DNA from: Novosphingobium sp. SG751A
Lineage (GTDB): Bacteria > Pseudomonadota > Alphaproteobacteria > Sphingomonadales > Sphingomonadaceae
Direction of reading: 5' to 3'
DNA: 64,000 nt
NCBI RefSeq assembly: GCF_013149295.1
Contig: NZ_JABGCB010000009.1
Span: forward strand, 185,200 to 249,199
Made by a program: the position numbers and the translations under genes. The notes under the pieces are model-generated. The model searched no databases, was not told the DNA's origin, and worked only from the letters and a program-made list of their open reading frames with translations. The stretch's first letter is position 1. Every line of letters begins with the position of its first letter. Positions 15,911 to 23,873 of the stretch are shown in pieces.

Positions 15911-15926
15911 GTATAAAAAACATATA
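15911..15926. repeat. 16-bp AT-rich repeat, left of cargo
   Basis: GTATAAAAAACATATA matches 21878-21893 exactly and in the same orientation. The two copies flank the glycosyltransferase/FecIRA cargo and lie upstream of W and V respectively on the minus strand. They may be duplicated promoter sequence or a trace of how the cargo entered. Confidence 0.6.
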
Positions 15927-16041
15927 AAAATTTTTACCTGACCGACTGCGGAGATCACCGGGGCATTTCGTCAAATATTCGAGGTCATGGAGCGCTCATG
16001 CTTTGGAGACCTGCTTTGCGCCGATGAGATAGGGAGATTCC

Positions 16042-17220
16042 ATGTTTGATCCAGTTCTGCCCAGACTGGATGCCCGGCGGCCAAGGCATAGTTCCTTGGA
16101 AATATGGCATAATATCATGTGGTCGCGGTATAAAGCGTTGATATTCTCCGCGATGGCGAACGCAGCCGCCACACACCAGATCGCCATGCATGTCTTCCAG
16201 ATAGCCGAAACCGATCATGAACGTATCGGCCTGGGCTCGGTCGAGGCGGGGCTGCATCGCTATCCCATGACCTTGGTGTTCAAAGGCAGCTATTCGGACA
16301 CGCCGGTTTGGCGGCGGATTTGGGTTTTGGCCCGGCATGCCCTTAAGACCAAAGCAAATGCCGTTATTCTCGCAGGTTATGACCGCCCGGAATATATCGT
16401 GCAGGGTCTGATCCTTCGGGCCAGAGGGAAGCCATGGGGCGTTTTTTGCGATTCCACGATATTTGATCGTCAACATGTATGGTGGAAGGATTTCGTTAAG
16501 CGCTTCATCCTGGGCAAGGCCAGGATCGTCTTTTGTTATGGTCTGCGGTCGCGGGAATATGTTGTCAGTCTTGGGGTCGACGTGGAGCAGACTGTAATAG
16601 GGTGTCAGGCGGCGGCCTTGCCCGATACCTACGATGCTGCCGAGGTGTTGGCACGCAGGCTGAGGGCAGCTCCTGCGGCCAATGCGCCTTTGTTCCTTTA
16701 TGTGGGACGGCTCGCACAGCAAAAGCGTATCGATCTGCTGATCCAGGCCTTTGCGCGGGTAAGCGTGGATCTTCCAGAGGCGCGGCTGAGGTTGGTTGGT
16801 GCGGGCCCGATGGATGAGGTGTTGAAGGTTCTCGCCGAAAACTTGGGCGTTTCCGACAAGATTGAGTACACCGGCGCTCTTTCCGGCGAGGCGCTCTATT
16901 CGAATTATCTGGACGCCACGGCCCTCATTCTGCCGAGTTCAAGTGAGCCGTGGGGGCTGGTCGTGAATGAGGCGTTGCATTTCGGGTGCCCTGTGATCGT
17001 CTCTGACCGGTGCGGATGTGTGCCTGAACTGGCGAATAATTCTGCCTGTGGTCTTGTGTTCGAGTCCGGAAATCTGGCGCAATTGACCCAATGTCTGAGA
17101 GATGCACCTGCCTTGTGGTGGGATCACGCAGCGGTTGCCCAGGCCTGCGCGGACCAGATATCGCCATATACGTTTGAAAATGCAGGTATTTCGATCCTGG
17201 CAGGCGCAGAAAAAATGTAG
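16042..17220 (+). CDS. Family 4-like glycosyltransferase
   Basis: A 392-residue GT-B-fold glycosyltransferase. The C-terminal donor-binding half is clear: LFLYVGRLAQQKRIDLLIQAF (about 208-228), LRLVGAGP, YTGALSGEALYSNYLDA, and EPWGLVVNEAL, which carries the EX7E motif of GT4-type enzymes. It has no signal peptide, so it is cytoplasmic, using a nucleotide sugar. A glycosyltransferase carried by a temperate phage often alters LPS or capsule and so blocks superinfection; that is the best guess here. GGGAG precedes the ATG. First gene of the plus-strand cargo between W and V. Confidence 0.82.
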   Translation: MFDPVLPRLDARRPRHSSLEIWHNIMWSRYKALIFSAMANAAATHQIAMHVFQIAETDHERIGLGSVEAGLHRYPMTLVFKGSYSDTPVWRRIWVLARHALKTKANAVILAGYDRPEYIVQGLILRARGKPWGVFCDSTIFDRQHVWWKDFVKRFILGKARIVFCYGLRSREYVVSLGVDVEQTVIGCQAAALPDTYDAAEVLARRLRAAPAANAPLFLYVGRLAQQKRIDLLIQAFARVSVDLPEARLRLVGAGPMDEVLKVLAENLGVSDKIEYTGALSGEALYSNYLDATALILPSSSEPWGLVVNEALHFGCPVIVSDRCGCVPELANNSACGLVFESGNLAQLTQCLRDAPALWWDHAAVAQACADQISPYTFENAGISILAGAEKM

Positions 17221-17325
17221 ATTTACGTTATTTGGCAGAGGGTGTTTGGTCCCCTCGCGGCAGGTGAATGGATGCACTATAGGGCTTGGGCCTAACTCGA
17301 ATCGACTCCCTGTCAAAGAGCTCCG

Positions 17326-17874
17326 ATGGACGCCGCCGCATCTTCTCCTGCAAACCCCTCCGGCCTTGCGAGTCTGTTTGAGCAGCATCGCGCCGAATTG
17401 CGGCGCTTTCTGGAAGCCCATTGCCAGAATGCGGGCGAGGCGGATGATTTGATGCAGGAATTGTGGGTCAAGGTCGCGATTGTGCAGGTCGGCCCTGTCG
17501 GAAACGGCCGGGCCTATCTGTTCCGCATGGCCAACAATCTGGCGATCGATCATTTCCGTTCGCGTCAACAGACCATGGCCCGCCAGTCGAGCTGGCTCGA
17601 AAGCTTGGGCCGCGGGGATGGAGCGCCGGAAGACCAGGCTGATCCATCCCCAAACGCGGAAGCCGTTATTGAAGAGAGGCAGGAAGCCGAAGCTTTGGCG
17701 CAGGCCATCGTCAATCTTCCACCGGGAGCCCGTAAGGCTTTGACGCTCTATCGCCTTGAAGGATTGGGGCATGCCGAGATCGCTCGGATCATGGGCATTT
17801 CCCGCAGCGGAGTGGAAAAGCATCTCGTGGTGGCCATGCGCCACTTACGCAAATTTTTTTGCGATCGTGATTAA
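17326..17874 (+). CDS. FecI-like ECF sigma factor
   Basis: A 182-residue ECF sigma factor. Region 2 lies at about residues 15-80 (LFEQHRAELRRFLEAHCQNAGEADDLMQELW ... AYLFRMANNLAIDHFRSR) and region 4 at about 120-175 (LPPGARKALTLYRLEGLGHAEIARIMGISRSGVEKHL). The last block is characteristic of the FecI group. It would direct RNA polymerase to its own cluster when the receptor signals through FecR. It lies 83 bp upstream of the fecR-like gene and 105 bp after the glycosyltransferase. Confidence 0.9.
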   Translation: MDAAASSPANPSGLASLFEQHRAELRRFLEAHCQNAGEADDLMQELWVKVAIVQVGPVGNGRAYLFRMANNLAIDHFRSRQQTMARQSSWLESLGRGDGAPEDQADPSPNAEAVIEERQEAEALAQAIVNLPPGARKALTLYRLEGLGHAEIARIMGISRSGVEKHLVVAMRHLRKFFCDRD

Positions 17875-17957
17875 ATGAGGTGTGACAATTCGAAGACGTC
17901 CTCGTCTAGTAAAAGAGGAAAACAGAACCAGATCCAACTGGGTGGAGAGCAGTGACC

Positions 17958-18908
17958 ATGCACCCGAACGAAAAACCGTCGCTTGATACCGTTGTTGAAG
18001 AGGCTATTCGTTGGCACCTTGCAATCTCGGGTGATGACATGGACTGGGAAAGGTTCACGCTCTGGCTTGATGCCAGCCCCGAACATCGAACTTGTTATCA
18101 GGAAGTTGCCATCGCTGATGCAGGATTGATTGAAGCGCGGCATAAGGTGCTTGAAGCTATGGAGGCGCAGCGAGCAAAGATTGTTGCGCCATCTCTCTTT
18201 GGTTACCGGGCCTTGGGTATCGGTGCGGTTGCGGCGGTCGCGGCGGCCGTATTTACCCTGCCGTTGCTGCTGCATGAGCCGGAGCTTGTCTATACTGCCG
18301 GTGCCCAAATGCACACCGTCACTCTGGCGGATGGTTCTCAGGCCGTTCTTGCCCCCCACAGCAGGTTGACGATCAAAGGCGCGGATCAAGGGCATATGGG
18401 ACTGGAGGGCGGGGCGTGGTTCACCATTCGCCATGTTCCGTCGCGCACTCTGGAAATCGCGGCCGGTCCGCTGGTGATCCGCGATATCGGCACCAGCTTC
18501 GATGTGCGCGTCGATGGTTCATTGGTACGGATAGGCGTAACGGATGGGCAAGTTGCCGTTTCTTCTGCCGAACTTGCTAAGCCGCTCAATTTGCAGCGCG
18601 GCAAGGCCCTCCTGTACAATGCTGCTGCCAGCTTTGCCGAAACACAGAATATCGATCCTTCCATCCCCGGAAGCTGGCGCGGCGGCGCATTGCGTTACCA
18701 GCAGACACCTTTATCGCTGGTCGCGCTCGATCTTGAGCGTTATGCGGGGATACGTCTGGGCGTGCCGGTGGAATTGCGGGATCGGCGCTTTACGGGAATT
18801 CTGACGGTTAAGGATGAGGAAGCGACCAAGCGCGATCTTGCCCAGCTCTTGGGCCTCACGCTTGTGCGTGATGCTGGCGGTGATCGCCTGTCCGCTTCCG
18901 GGCGCTGA
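17958..18908 (+). CDS. FecR-like anti-sigma / sigma regulator
   Basis: A 316-residue inner-membrane protein. A cytoplasmic N-terminal part has the FecR pattern AIRWHLAISGDDMDWERFTLWLDASPEH and CYQEVA. One membrane helix (about 75-95: YRALGIGAVAAVAAAVFTLP) is followed by a periplasmic FecR domain with LADGSQAVLAPHSRLTI and a DIGTSFDVRV segment. It ends with a STN-like tail near 250-316. The ATG at 17958 has GGAGAG at proper spacing; a GTG 6 bp upstream does not. It transmits the receptor signal to the sigma factor. Confidence 0.9.
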   Translation: MHPNEKPSLDTVVEEAIRWHLAISGDDMDWERFTLWLDASPEHRTCYQEVAIADAGLIEARHKVLEAMEAQRAKIVAPSLFGYRALGIGAVAAVAAAVFTLPLLLHEPELVYTAGAQMHTVTLADGSQAVLAPHSRLTIKGADQGHMGLEGGAWFTIRHVPSRTLEIAAGPLVIRDIGTSFDVRVDGSLVRIGVTDGQVAVSSAELAKPLNLQRGKALLYNAAASFAETQNIDPSIPGSWRGGALRYQQTPLSLVALDLERYAGIRLGVPVELRDRRFTGILTVKDEEATKRDLAQLLGLTLVRDAGGDRLSASGR

Positions 18909-21180
18909 GGCCAAAGCGCAGCCGGAGGCGTCCGGCCGCAAAATTGAAATTCCCTCGCTGGCGCTGGCCGAGGCGCTCGAAGTCCTTGTTCGGCAAACCG
19001 GCCTGTCCATCGGCGTCGATGGCAATCTTCCTAATATCCGCACGCCATCGGTACACAAGGCTCACGGCGCCGCCGATGCGCTGGCACGCTTGCTGAACGG
19101 CACAGGGCTTGAGGCTAGACAGGTGGGCGGCAATGCCTGGCGCATCGTCAGGCAAAAAGCGCCGCCGCCCCGCCCGGTCTCCCGGTTTGCACCGGCTGTC
19201 GAGGCTGGAGAAGGCAGCACCATCGTGGTGACGGGCACGAAGCAAAATGCATCGCTGTTCAGCATACCCCAGTCCTTGTCCGTTCTCGCACTGACGCCTC
19301 ATGACCGTTATGATCCGAACCGGGATACCGGTTATGTCGCCAGCGAGGTGGAAGGGCTGAATCTGACGGCGCTGGGGCCCGGTCGGAACCGGATGTTCCT
19401 GCGCGGCGTGGCCGACAGCCCGTTTAACGATTCCAACCAGTCGCCGGTCGCCGTCGTGCTGGATGAAACGCGCCTGACCTATTCCGCGCCCGCTCCTGAT
19501 TTGCGGCTGGTCGATGTCGAGCGTGTAGAGCTGCTCAAAGGCCCGCAGGGCACCCTCTATGGGCTGGGTACGCTTGGCGGGGTGTTTCATATCGTCACGG
19601 CAAAGGCCGATGTCGAAAAGTTTACCGGCAGCGTCTCAGCCGGGCTGAATTTCACCATGCATGGGACTTTTGGAGAAAACGGCTCGGTCATTGTCAACAC
19701 GCCGATTGTTCCGGGCCGGATCGCGCTGCGGCTGGTGGGTTATGAAAGTCACGAGCCGGGATGGATCGATACCGGCAACAGGCCGAACGGCAATTTCAGC
19801 GTGACACGTGGCGGTCGGGCCAGTCTGGGCGTCGAACTGGGCGAGGGCTGGCGGGCCGACCTTGGCGCCATGACCCAGCATATCAATACTTCCGACAGCC
19901 AGTATACCTACACGGAGGGCAGCTTCTGGCGCCCGTCGCAACTGGCCGAACCGCATGACAGCAATATTGATCATTATTCGGCCCGACTTGTCGGGAAACT
20001 GGGCAGCGTAAAGGCGGTTGTCCTGGGTGGTTATACCGAGCAAAATGTCAGTGACACATTCGAAGCGACCATTGGTGCCGATGCTTTCGGATTGGCTGAT
20101 CCGAGTCTGTTTCGGGATGTCCGCAGCTACCGTCTTGTCGATGCAGAAGTCCGGCTCAATGGTGCTCTTGGCCGGGCTGGCTGGCTGCTGGGCCTCGCCT
20201 ATATGGCTGCCCGAGAGCGCGGCAGCCGGACACTTTCATCTTTCGATCCCATTTCCCCGATGACTATCGATTATGCCCTGCGCAAGACCGAGGAAACGGG
20301 CGCGTTCGGGCAAATCAACCTGCCCCTGACCGGTCGTTTGGGGCTTGAGATTGGCGGCCGGGTCTACCATGGTGAGCAGAGCGGTGATTTTACTGGCGGC
20401 ATTCAAACCCTGACGCGGTGGGCGAGGCAATGGGCATTTACGCCGTCAGCTGCCTTGTCATGGCATATTACGGACCGCTTGCTCTATATCCACTATGGTA
20501 CAGCAAACCGCCCCGGCGCTATGGACTTCAGTTGGCGCGGCAAGGTTAAGCAACTTGCTGACGATGGGGTGCGCACGCTTGAGTTGGGCTGGCGCGAAAA
20601 ATTCGCCAATGGCGGCAGTTTTGAGGCTGACGGGTTTATAACCTGGTGGCACGATATTCAAACCGATCATGTGCTGCCTAACGGGCTGATCGTTACACAT
20701 AATGTAGGCCAAGCCCGCATCGTGGGGGCTGAGGCTACGCTGGACCTGCCACTCAGGTACGGTTGGCACCTTGCCACAGGCGTTACCGTGCAGAACGCGG
20801 AAGTTGTTGAAACCAATTCCTTCATTGCAAACATGTACGGCAAGTTACCTACGATTCCGATGCTGACATTACGTGGCAGCATGGATCACGACTTTCGGGT
20901 GGGACCTATTTCCGCCAACGTCAAACTGAGCCTGCGATATCTGGGATCTGAAAGCCTCAGTTTCGACCCGGCCTTGAACAGGCCGATGGGTGATGTTCTG
21001 GAGAGCCGACTGGAGGCTGGCGTCGATTGGGGGCGTAGCCATTTCGACCTGAAACTTGCTAATCTGCTCAACCGGCTGGATAATCGCTTTGCCTATGGCA
21101 ATCCCTTTCGGCTGGGCATCCCGCAATATACGCCCCAGCGCCCATTCAACGCATCGATAGCCATTACCCGGTCATTCTGA
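18814..21180 (+). CDS. FecA-like TonB-dependent transducer/receptor
   Basis: A 788-residue outer-membrane receptor with a signal peptide (CVMLAVIACPLPGAEA near residues 18-33). A STN signalling domain follows at about 43-112 (IPSLALAEALEVLVRQTGLS), then the TonB box/plug (VVTGTKQNASLFSIPQSLSV; VERVELLKGPQGTLYGLGTLGG) and a beta-barrel ending in aromatic-poor ITRSF. STN domains let receptors signal to FecR. Substrate unknown; a ferric siderophore is the usual cargo. It overlaps fecR by 95 bp. Unusual for a gene inside a P2-like prophage; TonB receptors are also common phage receptors. Confidence 0.9.
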   Translation: MRKRPSAILPSSWASRLCVMLAVIACPLPGAEAKAQPEASGRKIEIPSLALAEALEVLVRQTGLSIGVDGNLPNIRTPSVHKAHGAADALARLLNGTGLEARQVGGNAWRIVRQKAPPPRPVSRFAPAVEAGEGSTIVVTGTKQNASLFSIPQSLSVLALTPHDRYDPNRDTGYVASEVEGLNLTALGPGRNRMFLRGVADSPFNDSNQSPVAVVLDETRLTYSAPAPDLRLVDVERVELLKGPQGTLYGLGTLGGVFHIVTAKADVEKFTGSVSAGLNFTMHGTFGENGSVIVNTPIVPGRIALRLVGYESHEPGWIDTGNRPNGNFSVTRGGRASLGVELGEGWRADLGAMTQHINTSDSQYTYTEGSFWRPSQLAEPHDSNIDHYSARLVGKLGSVKAVVLGGYTEQNVSDTFEATIGADAFGLADPSLFRDVRSYRLVDAEVRLNGALGRAGWLLGLAYMAARERGSRTLSSFDPISPMTIDYALRKTEETGAFGQINLPLTGRLGLEIGGRVYHGEQSGDFTGGIQTLTRWARQWAFTPSAALSWHITDRLLYIHYGTANRPGAMDFSWRGKVKQLADDGVRTLELGWREKFANGGSFEADGFITWWHDIQTDHVLPNGLIVTHNVGQARIVGAEATLDLPLRYGWHLATGVTVQNAEVVETNSFIANMYGKLPTIPMLTLRGSMDHDFRVGPISANVKLSLRYLGSESLSFDPALNRPMGDVLESRLEAGVDWGRSHFDLKLANLLNRLDNRFAYGNPFRLGIPQYTPQRPFNASIAITRSF

Positions 21181-21255
21181 AAGCTGGCAAACGGGCTTTG
21201 GCCAGCCTGAGGCGTCGCTGTCCAGACCGATTAGGGACTGCTCTATTCCCCGCAG

Positions 21256-21813
21256 TTAAACCGCCAAACCCGATACAGCCCCACCCGCCTGCACCCCGCC
21301 ATGCCGGTGCCCTTTTAGACTTATCCCGCCCGCCACCATATCGCCATCAGCGGTGATGTCGCCCGTCACATGGACCGTTTCCGCGTCCAGCGTGATGGTG
21401 GTGGCCTTGATCGTGGCGCTGGCGCCATCGGGCAGGGCGGCGGCCAGATGATGGCTCTCGGGGTCATAGGACAGGATCGCGCCATCGGCGAAGGCGATCA
21501 GCTCGGCCAGCGTTGAGGCGGGGGCGGGGTTATTGTCATTGTTGAGGCCCGCCAGCGCGACGCCATTGCCGATCTGGCCATCGGGGCAGAGCAGGACGCA
21601 TTCCTCGCCCACGGTGGGCGCGCTCCAGCGGCGGGTGGCGCCTGCGCGCAGGGCAAGCCAGCGGATGGGCGGGCTTTCAATCGCGCCATCGTCCGCATCG
21701 GGATCGCCAAAGCGGACGCGGCAGCGCGGGGGCGAAAGCGTGACCGCGCTGATCACGCCGAGGCGGATCAGCGTCGAGGGATCGAGGGGAATGTCGTCTT
21801 CATCGTAACGCAT
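21256..21813 (-). CDS. V: Baseplate spike protein gpV
   Basis: A 185-residue P2 gpV homologue. An OB-fold N-terminal part (LIRLGVISAVTLSPPRCRVRFGD) and GEECVLLCPDGQIGNGVALAGLNNDNNPAP are followed by a beta-helical spike and the C-terminal GHRHGG motif. In P2 the matching histidines bind iron at the needle tip. It ends 75 bp from the convergent TonB-receptor gene. In P2 it starts the V-W-J-I operon; here it lies at the end of the J-to-V run. Confidence 0.93.
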   Translation of the reverse strand: MRYDEDDIPLDPSTLIRLGVISAVTLSPPRCRVRFGDPDADDGAIESPPIRWLALRAGATRRWSAPTVGEECVLLCPDGQIGNGVALAGLNNDNNPAPASTLAELIAFADGAILSYDPESHHLAAALPDGASATIKATTITLDAETVHVTGDITADGDMVAGGISLKGHRHGGVQAGGAVSGLAV

Positions 21814-21877
21814 CGGTGGACAAGTCGCTCTGGTCTGACGATTTCGATGAAATCGTTATGTTGATGCTGTGTTGTTT

Positions 21878-21893
21878 GTATAAAAAACATATA
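21878..21893. repeat. 16-bp AT-rich repeat, right of cargo, upstream of V
   Basis: Exact copy of GTATAAAAAACATATA at 15911-15926. It sits 65 bp upstream of the gpV start on the minus strand in an AT-rich stretch and may be part of a promoter for V. Confidence 0.6.
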
Positions 21894-21959
21894 TAAATTG
21901 GGCATCGGAATGGCCAAACGAGTCATTCGGGTCGCAAAAGATCTATCAACGGATCGCAG

Positions 21960-21991
21960 ATGGCGGTGCTGGCACAAGCTGGCACCGCCAT
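21960..21991. terminator. Hairpin between Rz and V
   Basis: Ten-bp perfect stem ATGGCGGTGC / GCACCGCCAT with a 12-base loop, 10 bp beyond the Rz stop. On the plus strand it is followed by TTTCGTT; on the minus strand no T-run follows. It may act as a weak terminator or mRNA 3' stabiliser after the lysis genes. Confidence 0.5.
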
Positions 21992-22001
21992 TTCGTTATC
22001 C

Positions 22002-22544
22002 TCACTCGCCGACCCCTTGCACCCAATCATGGGCGGCGCGCGCATAGGCCCAATCCGCGTCACAGGTCAGCCAGTCGGAGCGGGTGATCCAGACGCGGGA
22101 GATGTCCGCCATGATGGCGTCGGGGGCGGGGCTTTCAGGAAGTGCGGGAGGGTCGGCTTGAACGGGGCCGGGGCGATGGGCGGTGTTTTGGCGCAGCCCG
22201 TGATCAGCAGCATAGGCAGCAAAGCGGCCATCGCCGCCAGCGGCAAGCGCGGTGTGGTTGGTGTCGGCATGGGCGGCATCCTTCTTCGATTGGGCCTTGG
22301 CGGCGCGTGCGGCCGCCAATATGCGGGCGTTTTGAGCATCCCATGAGGTCTGGGTTTGGCGCGCGATCTCTTCCCAATGGTCGGCGCGGCGGTGCTGCAG
22401 CCCAGCCGCCGCCAGCGCGAGGATGGCTGTAGCGGCCCAAGCCCGCGCAGGCGTGGCGAAGATCCAGCGCAGGAGCGCCAGCGGCCAGCGCCAGAGCGAG
22501 CCGGTGAGCAGGGAAAGGGCGACGGAGAGGATCTTGCGGATCAT
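22002..22544 (-). CDS. Rz: Rz-like inner-membrane spanin
   Basis: A 180-residue protein with N-terminal hydrophobic segments (RKILSVALSLLTGSLWRWPL; WAATAILALAAAGLQ). A long periplasmic helical region rich in Ala, Gln and Lys follows (QTQTSWDAQNARILAAARAA), as in i-spanins. It ends with tryptophans near the C-terminus. It would pair with an outer-membrane lipoprotein to fuse the membranes at the last step of lysis. It starts in an ATGA overlap with the lysozyme gene and contains an Rz1-type frame inside it (22067-22279). Confidence 0.78.
   Translation of the reverse strand: MIRKILSVALSLLTGSLWRWPLALLRWIFATPARAWAATAILALAAAGLQHRRADHWEEIARQTQTSWDAQNARILAAARAAKAQSKKDAAHADTNHTALAAGGDGRFAAYAADHGLRQNTAHRPGPVQADPPALPESPAPDAIMADISRVWITRSDWLTCDADWAYARAAHDWVQGVGE
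22067..22279 (-). CDS. Rz1: Rz1-like outer-membrane spanin lipoprotein, nested in Rz
   Basis: A 70-residue frame wholly inside Rz but in another reading frame. It has a lipoprotein signal (PLAAMAALLPMLLITGC, lipid-modified Cys29), then a short proline-rich mature part (KTPPIAPAPFKPTLPHF), exactly the make-up of Rz1 proteins. Nested Rz/Rz1 genes are known from lambda. A second in-frame ATG 9 bp later could also be the start. Annotation programs usually miss it. Confidence 0.75.
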   Translation of the reverse strand: MPPMPTPTTPRLPLAAMAALLPMLLITGCAKTPPIAPAPFKPTLPHFLKAPPPTPSWRTSPASGSPAPTG

Positions 22545-23143
22545 GCGGCATCCCTCAGGCAAATCGCCTGCTCCCTTTTGCGGCGCGCGACGATGCCGGG
22601 CACGACGCGGCCACCGGCGCGGTTGAACCATGTGAGCGAAGTGCAGGCGGCGCGGATCTGGCCCGCGTTGATCCGGCGGCGCATGGTGCTGGCGCAATAG
22701 GTCGGCCAGCCCACATGATGGCCCAGACTGAGCGCGGCATAGCGGACATTATCCCGGCGCGGGATCGAGAGGGCGAGGCCGGGCGTGCAGGCCATGATAT
22801 GCGCGCCGTCCACCGTCAGCCGGTCCACCAGCATCTGGGCGCATTGGGCCTCGGTGAAGCTCTTGCCCACCTTGATGCCTTCGCCGGTCAGACCGTCGCA
22901 GGCGGTCGCCACGCCGATCATATCGAGGTAGACTCGCAAATACTGCTTGCCGCTGATATGCGTGATCGTGGCGGTCCCGGCTTGAGGCGAGACGGCGACC
23001 GCCACCTTGCGCCCGCTCTCTTCCTTGGGCACCTCGGTCAGCACCAGTTGCGTCGTGGCCGGGCCGATCAAGGCGATAAGCGCCGCGATCAGCACGACGA
23101 CACCACCGCGTTTGACCTGTCCGGTTTCAGGCTGCGTTGCCAT
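22541..23143 (-). CDS. Lysozyme-like endolysin with signal anchor
   Basis: A 200-residue protein whose N-terminal helix (VVVLIAALIALIGPATTQLV, about 15-34) suggests a signal-anchor-release endolysin. The lysozyme region has YLRVYLDMIGVATACDGLTGEGIKVGKSFTEAQC at about 68-101, matching the GH24-type D-x5-T block. The glutamate usually found 9 residues before that Asp is not there (ISGKQ precedes instead), so the catalytic acid is uncertain. It lies between the holin-like genes and Rz, overlapping both. Confidence 0.8.
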   Translation of the reverse strand: MATQPETGQVKRGGVVVLIAALIALIGPATTQLVLTEVPKEESGRKVAVAVSPQAGTATITHISGKQYLRVYLDMIGVATACDGLTGEGIKVGKSFTEAQCAQMLVDRLTVDGAHIMACTPGLALSIPRRDNVRYAALSLGHHVGWPTYCASTMRRRINAGQIRAACTSLTWFNRAGGRVVPGIVARRKREQAICLRDAA

Positions 23144-23369
23144 CGGCCTTGCTCCCTTGCTGGATCAGCCGCGCCATGGTGGGCGCGGCAAACACCACCA
23201 GCCCGGCCAGCGCCGAGGCGGCGGGGCGCCATGGTTCGGGCACATAGGCGACCAGCCCGGTCAGGATCTGGGGCTGGGCGACCAGCGCGCCCGCCACCAC
23301 ACCGGCCAGCGCGGCCATGCGCACCGACCACCAGCGCCAGCACGCGCGCGCATCATCAACCAAGGTCAT
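23127..23369 (-). CDS. Holin-like membrane protein (80 aa)
   Basis: Encodes 80 residues with two hydrophobic helices (MAALAGVVAGALVAQPQILTGLVAYV and AASALAGLVVFAAPTMARLI) and a charged C-terminus, the size and topology of a phage holin. It overlaps the lysozyme gene by 17 bp and the next membrane protein by 14 bp. A holin would permit or trigger release of the endolysin. Confidence 0.7.
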   Translation of the reverse strand: MTLVDDARACWRWWSVRMAALAGVVAGALVAQPQILTGLVAYVPEPWRPAASALAGLVVFAAPTMARLIQQGSKADGNAA

Positions 23370-23613
23370 CGGATTGCTCCTTTTTGCGGCGCAGAGGGTT
23401 GCTGATCCAGCCCAGCTCGATCAGCTTCTGCACGGCGGTGAGGCAGACCACGACAAGGCCGCCCAATTGGATGAGGTGAGGCAGGGCCTCCCAGAACTTC
23501 GCCAAGGCCATCACCATCAGGGCAAGGATTGTGTCCCACCAGCCGCGCGCATGCGGCGCGGCCAGCGTTGCGGTTGCCAGCGCGCGGGATGGCAGGGGCG
23601 AGAGGTCAGCCAT
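23356..23613 (-). CDS. Small lysis-cassette membrane protein (85 aa)
   Basis: Encodes 85 residues, one or two membrane spans (WWDTILALMVMALAKFWEALPHLIQLGGLVVVCLTAVQKLI) and a basic C-terminus. It could be a second holin or an antiholin because it is overlapped with the holin-like gene. The ATG at 23613 was chosen; the nine residues upstream to 23640 are unlikely. Confidence 0.6.
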   Translation of the reverse strand: MADLSPLPSRALATATLAAPHARGWWDTILALMVMALAKFWEALPHLIQLGGLVVVCLTAVQKLIELGWISNPLRRKKEQSDDLG

Positions 23614-23623
23614 GGGGCACGGC

Positions 23624-23863
23624 TCAGGCCACATTGCCAAAGACGCTGAAGGCCAGCGGCCCGGCGATCTGGCCTTCCTGCCAGCCCAGCGTGCCCTGAA
23701 TGGTCAGGGTGACGGACTTGTCCTCGGGGATGGCTTCGAGCTGGCCGAGGATGAAATCGGCGCAGGCCTGCGGGAAGCTGGGGTCATTGGCGGGCCGCGC
23801 GGCCAGATCGGTGCGGGCGTCTTTCATCAGGCCGGAAAGCGAGAAGGCGAAGGGAGTGGACAT
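23624..23863 (-). CDS. Small hypothetical phage protein (79 aa)
   Basis: A 79-residue soluble protein (starts MSTPFAFSLSGLMKDARTDL). It lies between the tailspike gene and the lysis membrane proteins, 10 bp from each neighbour, so it is part of the J-to-V late operon. The strand-rich C-terminus (TLTIQGTLGWQEGQIAGPLAFSVF) may indicate a small virion or tail-fibre-associated protein. No family recognised. Confidence 0.6.
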   Translation of the reverse strand: MSTPFAFSLSGLMKDARTDLAARPANDPSFPQACADFILGQLEAIPEDKSVTLTIQGTLGWQEGQIAGPLAFSVFGNVA

Positions 23864-23873
23864 GACAAAGCCC

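Larger units (their letters stand above)
15692..16041. other. Intergenic region between gpW and cargo glycosyltransferase
   Basis: A 350-bp gap without a gene. It holds the 19-bp late-operator-like repeat (15727-15745), a GC-repeat leader of alternating CG at about 15700-15711, and an AT-rich stretch. Within that stretch, GTATAAAAAACATATA (15911-15926) also occurs at 21878-21893, on the other side of the cargo. The AT-rich part probably also contains the promoter of the glycosyltransferase gene, but no clear -35/-10 pair was identified. Confidence 0.6.
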
